A stretch of DNA of 64,000 nt from Lysobacteraceae bacterium P (GTDB taxonomy: Bacteria > Pseudomonadota > Gammaproteobacteria > Xanthomonadales > Xanthomonadaceae): assembly GCA_005503055.1 (NCBI GenBank), contig SCOX01000001.1, forward strand, positions 62,001 through 126,000, in the 5' to 3' direction. The notes under the pieces are model-generated. The model worked only from the letters and a program-made list of their open reading frames with translations, searched no databases and had not been told where the DNA came from. This document shows positions 59,146-64,000 of this stretch, piece after piece (the first letter of the stretch is position 1; each line of letters opens with the position of its first letter). Made by a program: the position numbers and the translations under genes.

Positions 59146-59277
59146 TGATTCGTGATTCGGGATTTGTGATTCGTAAAAGCAAAACGCCAGGCGGTGATGC
59201 CTGGCGTTTGCATGAGATCCGATCATGGGGCGGTCCGCTCTTGCGAATGCCGAATCCCCATTCCCCGAATCCCGGAT
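59146..59277. repeat. ATTCGGGATT-type inverted repeat flanking the lpd terminator
   Basis: GTGATTCGTGATTCGGGATT at the left and CCGAATCCC...CCGAATCCCGGATT-type sequence at the right form inverted arms. The terminator hairpin at 59182-59209 sits between them. It is the same repeat type as at 32317-32402 and 60729-60811. Confidence 0.7.
59182..59209 (-). terminator. Terminator after lpd
   Basis: AAACGCCAGGC and GCCTGGCGTTT form a perfect 11-base stem around GGTGAT. On the minus strand it is followed by TTTTGCTTTTAC, so it ends the sucA-sucB-lpd transcript 69 bases after lpd. Confidence 0.85.
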
Positions 59278-60714
59278 TCAATTGACCTTGTGGATCGACC
59301 GCTTGGCCACGCTCATCGCGGCGTCGTGGATCGCTTCGGACAGGGTCGGATGGGCGTGGCAGATGCGCGCCAGGTCGTCGGCCGAGCCCTTGAACTCCAT
59401 CGCCAGCACGCCTTCGTGGACCAGCTCGGACACGCCGACGCCTACCAGGTGCATGCCCAGGATGAGGTCGGTTTCCTCGTGCGCGATGACCTTCACCAGA
59501 CCGGCCGGCTCGCCCATGGCGACGGCGCGGGCGATAGCCGCGAACGGGAAGGTGCCGACCTTGTACGGCGTGCCTTCGGCCTTGAGCTGCTGCTCGGTCT
59601 TGCCGACCCAGGCGATTTCCGGCTCGGTGTAGATCACCCACGGCACGGTATCAAGGTTGACGTGACCCGGCAGGCCGGCAATCAACTCGGCCACGGCGAT
59701 GCCTTCCTCGAAGCCCTTGTGCGCCAGCATCGGGCCGCGCACGCAGTCGCCCACGGCCCAAACGCCGTTGACGCCGGTGTGGCAGTGCTCGTCCACTTCG
59801 ATCATGCCGCGCGCGTCCAGCTTCACGCCGGTGCCATCGGCGAGCAGGCCCTTGGTGGCGGCGCGGCGGCCCACGGACACCAGCAGCTTGTCGACCGTGA
59901 GCGTCTTCTCGCCTTCGGCGTCGGTGTAGGTGACGAGCACTTCCTTCGACTTGCCCTTGCCCTTGATCTCGGTATTGCTGACCTTCGCGCCGAGCTTGAT
60001 GTCCAGGTTCTGCTTCTTGAATTCCTTCGCAGCAACCTTGGCGATTTCGGCGTCGGCGGCGGCGAGGAAGTCGGGCAGCGCTTCGAGGATCGTGACCTCG
60101 GATCCCAGGCGCTTCCACACGCTGCCCAGCTCCAGGCCGATCACGCCCGCGCCGATGACGCCCAGGCGCTTGGGAACTTCGGTGAAGTCCAGCGCGCCGA
60201 CGTTGTCGACGATGTTCTCGCCATCGAACTTGGCGAACGGAAGTTCGATGGAATCCGAACCCGCGGCGAGGACGACGTTGGTGCCCTTCAGCTCCACGGT
60301 GCTGCCGTCGTGCTGCTTCACCGTGACCACGTTGCCCGGCTGCAGCTGGCCGAAGCCGTAGAACGTGGCGATCTTGTTCGCCTTGAACAGCATCGCGATG
60401 CCGCCGGTGAACTGCTTCACGATCTTGTCCTTGCGGCCGATCATCGTGGCGATGTCGATCTTCGCGTCCTTGGTCGTGATGCCGTGGTCGCCGAACAGGT
60501 GCTGCAGGTTGTAGTACTGGCGCGAGCTGTCCAGCAGCGCCTTCGACGGCACGCAACCCACGCGCAGGCAGGTGCCGCCGAGCGCCGGCTTGCCGTCCTT
60601 GCCGAGCGCGGCGTCGATGCACGCGGTCTTCAGGCCGAGCTGGGCCGCACGAATGGCGGCGTGATAACCGGCCGGGCCGGCGCCGATGACGATGACGTCG
60701 AATTGTTCGCTCAT
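59278..60714 (-). CDS. lpd: Dihydrolipoyl dehydrogenase
   Basis: This 478-residue flavoprotein reoxidises the lipoyl groups of 2-oxoacid dehydrogenase complexes, passing electrons to NAD+. The FAD motif VIVIGAGPAGYHAAIRAAQL is at the N-terminus, and the redox disulfide Cys49-Cys54 lies in GGTCLRVGCVPSK. The NAD-binding GAGVIGLELGSVWKRLG follows. The C-terminal interface has the catalytic His-Glu in CHAHPTLSEAI. It is the last gene of the sucA-sucB-lpd cluster, so it most likely serves the 2-oxoglutarate dehydrogenase complex. Confidence 0.97.
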   Translation of the reverse strand: MSEQFDVIVIGAGPAGYHAAIRAAQLGLKTACIDAALGKDGKPALGGTCLRVGCVPSKALLDSSRQYYNLQHLFGDHGITTKDAKIDIATMIGRKDKIVKQFTGGIAMLFKANKIATFYGFGQLQPGNVVTVKQHDGSTVELKGTNVVLAAGSDSIELPFAKFDGENIVDNVGALDFTEVPKRLGVIGAGVIGLELGSVWKRLGSEVTILEALPDFLAAADAEIAKVAAKEFKKQNLDIKLGAKVSNTEIKGKGKSKEVLVTYTDAEGEKTLTVDKLLVSVGRRAATKGLLADGTGVKLDARGMIEVDEHCHTGVNGVWAVGDCVRGPMLAHKGFEEGIAVAELIAGLPGHVNLDTVPWVIYTEPEIAWVGKTEQQLKAEGTPYKVGTFPFAAIARAVAMGEPAGLVKVIAHEETDLILGMHLVGVGVSELVHEGVLAMEFKGSADDLARICHAHPTLSEAIHDAAMSVAKRSIHKVN

Positions 60715-60728
60715 GTTTCGCTCACAAC

Positions 60729-60811
60729 GGGATTCGGGATTTGGGATTCGGGATTCGCAAGAGCGGGAAACGGAGATTCATCGAATCTCCATTCCCGAAT
60801 CCCGAATCCCG
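60729..60811. repeat. ATTCGGGATT-type inverted repeat between sucB and lpd
   Basis: GGGATTCGGGATTTGGGATT on the left pairs with AATCCCGAATCCCG-type sequence on the right, giving a long hairpin inside the sucB-lpd gap. It could stabilise the upstream message or set the ratio between the two products. Confidence 0.75.
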
Positions 60812-60826
60812 TGCTGTTCGACCTCG

Positions 60827-62047
60827 TCAGAGGCCGAGCAGCATCTTGTGCGGATTCTCGAGCTGGTTCTTGATGTCGACCAGGAACAGCACCGCGTCCT
60901 TGCCGTCGATGATGCGGTGATCGTAGGACAGCGCGATGTACATCATCGGCGCGGCGACGACCTGTCCGTTCTCGACGATCGCGCGCTCCTTGATGGCATG
61001 CATGCCCAGGATCGCGCTCTGCGGCGGGTTGACGATCGGCGTCGACATCAGCGAGCCGAAGGTGCCGCCGTTGGTGATGGTGAACGTGCCGCCCTGCAGG
61101 TCTTCCAGCGAGAGCTTGCCGTCGCGCGCCTTCTTGGCGTACTCGGCGATGGACTTCTCGATGTCGGCGAAGCCCATGCGCTCGACGTTGCGCAGCACCG
61201 GCGTGACCAGGCCCTTGTCGGTGGACACGGCGATCGAGATGTCGGCGTAGCCGTGGTAGATGACATCGTTGCCGTCGACCGAGGCGTTGACCACCGGGTG
61301 CTTCTGCAGCGCGTTGGCGGCGGCCTTGGCGAAGAAGCTCATGAAGCCCAGCTTGATGCCGTTGGCCTTCTCGAACTGCTCGCCCAGCTCCTTGCGCATG
61401 GCCATGACCTTGCCCAGGTTGACCTCGTTGAACGAGGTGAGCATTGCGATGGAGTTCTTGGACTGCATCAGGCGCTCGGCGATGCGCGCGCGGATGCGGG
61501 TCATCGGCACACGCTCTTCCGGACGCGCGCCACCGGCGACGCCACCGGTCTTGCCCGAAGCGTAGTTGACCAAGTCTTCCTTGGTCACCGCGCCGCGACG
61601 GCCGGTGCCTTCCACTTGCGCCGGATCGATGCCCTGCGTCACGGCGGTGAAGCGGGCGCCCGGTGGCAGTTGTTCGACGGAACCGGCGGCCTTCGGCGCT
61701 TCGGCGGCGGCCTTGGGCTGGACCGGGGCGGCGACGTCCTTGGCGGCAGCGTCGTTCTTCGCATCGATCGCGGCGGGCTTGTCGGCCTTGGCTTCCGGCG
61801 CGGCGGCCGCGCCTTCCTCGACGACGGCGATCAGCTGCTGGCTGGTGACGGTGTCGCCTTCCTTGAACTTGATTTCCTTGAGCACGCCGTCGACGGGCGA
61901 GGGCACCTCGAGCACGACCTTGTCGGTCTCCAGGTCGACGATGTTCTCGTCGCGCTTGACGGCATCGCCGACCTTCTTGTGCCAGGTCGCGATGGTGGCG
62001 TCGGAGACGGATTCGGGCAGAACGGGGACTTTGATCTCGGTGCTCAT
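60827..62047 (-). CDS. sucB: 2-oxoglutarate dehydrogenase E2 (dihydrolipoyl succinyltransferase)
   Basis: This 406-residue core enzyme transfers succinyl groups from lipoyl to CoA. One N-terminal lipoyl domain carries the lipoylated Lys43 in [15 protein letters not shown]. An Ala/Pro/Lys-rich linker is followed by the E1/E3-binding domain around residue 145 ([20 protein letters not shown]). The catalytic domain ends with the active-site [20 protein letters not shown]. It lies 81 bases after sucA on the same strand. Confidence 0.97.
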   Translation of the reverse strand: MSTEIKVPVLPESVSDATIATWHKKVGDAVKRDENIVDLETDKVVLEVPSPVDGVLKEIKFKEGDTVTSQQLIAVVEEGAAAAPEAKADKPAAIDAKNDAAAKDVAAPVQPKAAAEAPKAAGSVEQLPPGARFTAVTQGIDPAQVEGTGRRGAVTKEDLVNYASGKTGGVAGGARPEERVPMTRIRARIAERLMQSKNSIAMLTSFNEVNLGKVMAMRKELGEQFEKANGIKLGFMSFFAKAAANALQKHPVVNASVDGNDVIYHGYADISIAVSTDKGLVTPVLRNVERMGFADIEKSIAEYAKKARDGKLSLEDLQGGTFTITNGGTFGSLMSTPIVNPPQSAILGMHAIKERAIVENGQVVAAPMMYIALSYDHRIIDGKDAVLFLVDIKNQLENPHKMLLGL

Positions 62048-62128
62048 GGGGCGCGCATCCTGGATGACGTGATTCGTAATCGTGTTTTAGGTTCCACGGC
62101 CAGGGTTAGCCGGCCGTGAGGTGCGTGG

Positions 62129-64000
<1,872 letters not shown>

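Overview
This is a GC-rich, gene-dense bacterial chromosome segment. The gene set points to the gammaproteobacterial family Xanthomonadaceae, and a Lysobacter-like genus fits best. The evidence is an Oar-type TonB-dependent receptor beside a sugar ABC importer, DUF3011 proteins, PilH, EpmA, GyrA with Thr83, xanthomonad-style intergenic palindromes, and the sucA-sucB-lpd order. No tRNA, rRNA, CRISPR array or insertion sequence was recognised.

Layout. 1-3171: rluB (cut by the window edge), scpB and scpA on the minus strand. 3531-4120: a YciI-like protein and BolA. 4286-16372: a LacI-type regulator followed by a TonB-dependent receptor, a GH144-like lipoprotein glucanase, a complete sugar-binding protein plus two permeases, and a large secreted protein with a predicted six-hairpin glycosidase domain. 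16725-22292: an RND efflux pump and its adaptor, divergent from an AraC regulator. 22375-22760: a frame-disrupted membrane protein. 22791-27396: 6-phosphogluconolactonase, glucokinase, a GH1 beta-glucosidase and, divergently, a sugar ABC ATPase. These last genes complete the glucan pathway begun at 4286. An identical-form 14-base operator (TGNAANCGNTTNCA) lies before the lacI gene, before the receptor, and between the beta-glucosidase and the ATPase. It ties the two halves into one probable regulon: outer-membrane uptake, periplasmic cleavage, ABC import, cytoplasmic hydrolysis to glucose, phosphorylation.

27393-39555: MscS channel, smc, zipA, ligA, epmA, two tandem DUF3011 secreted proteins, mtnA. 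39552-43093: an accessory, lower-GC minus-strand island between mtnA and gyrA. It reads, in order of transcription: a 54-residue peptide gene ending in a Cys-Cys tail, a 40-residue ORF, an unrecognised 174-residue protein, an LpxL/HtrB-like acyltransferase homologue lacking the usual acidic catalytic residue, a TraB/GumN-like secreted protein lacking the usual histidine, and a short TonB-like membrane-anchored protein. This is the best candidate here for an undescribed system, possibly a lipid-modified or otherwise processed peptide. 43529-46174: gyrA. 46261-54792: a MOSC protein, and an alpha-2-macroglobulin lipoprotein with its partner PbpC. 54808-64000: peroxiredoxin, CbpA-type DnaJ protein, a small membrane peptide, PilH, an AcuI-type oxidoreductase, a GIY-YIG protein, a LOG-family protein, then lpd, sucB and sucA (cut by the window edge).

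Functional names come from motif and family recognition by eye, without database searches. Start codons were chosen from conserved N-termini, ribosome-binding sites and overlaps, and are flagged where uncertain.
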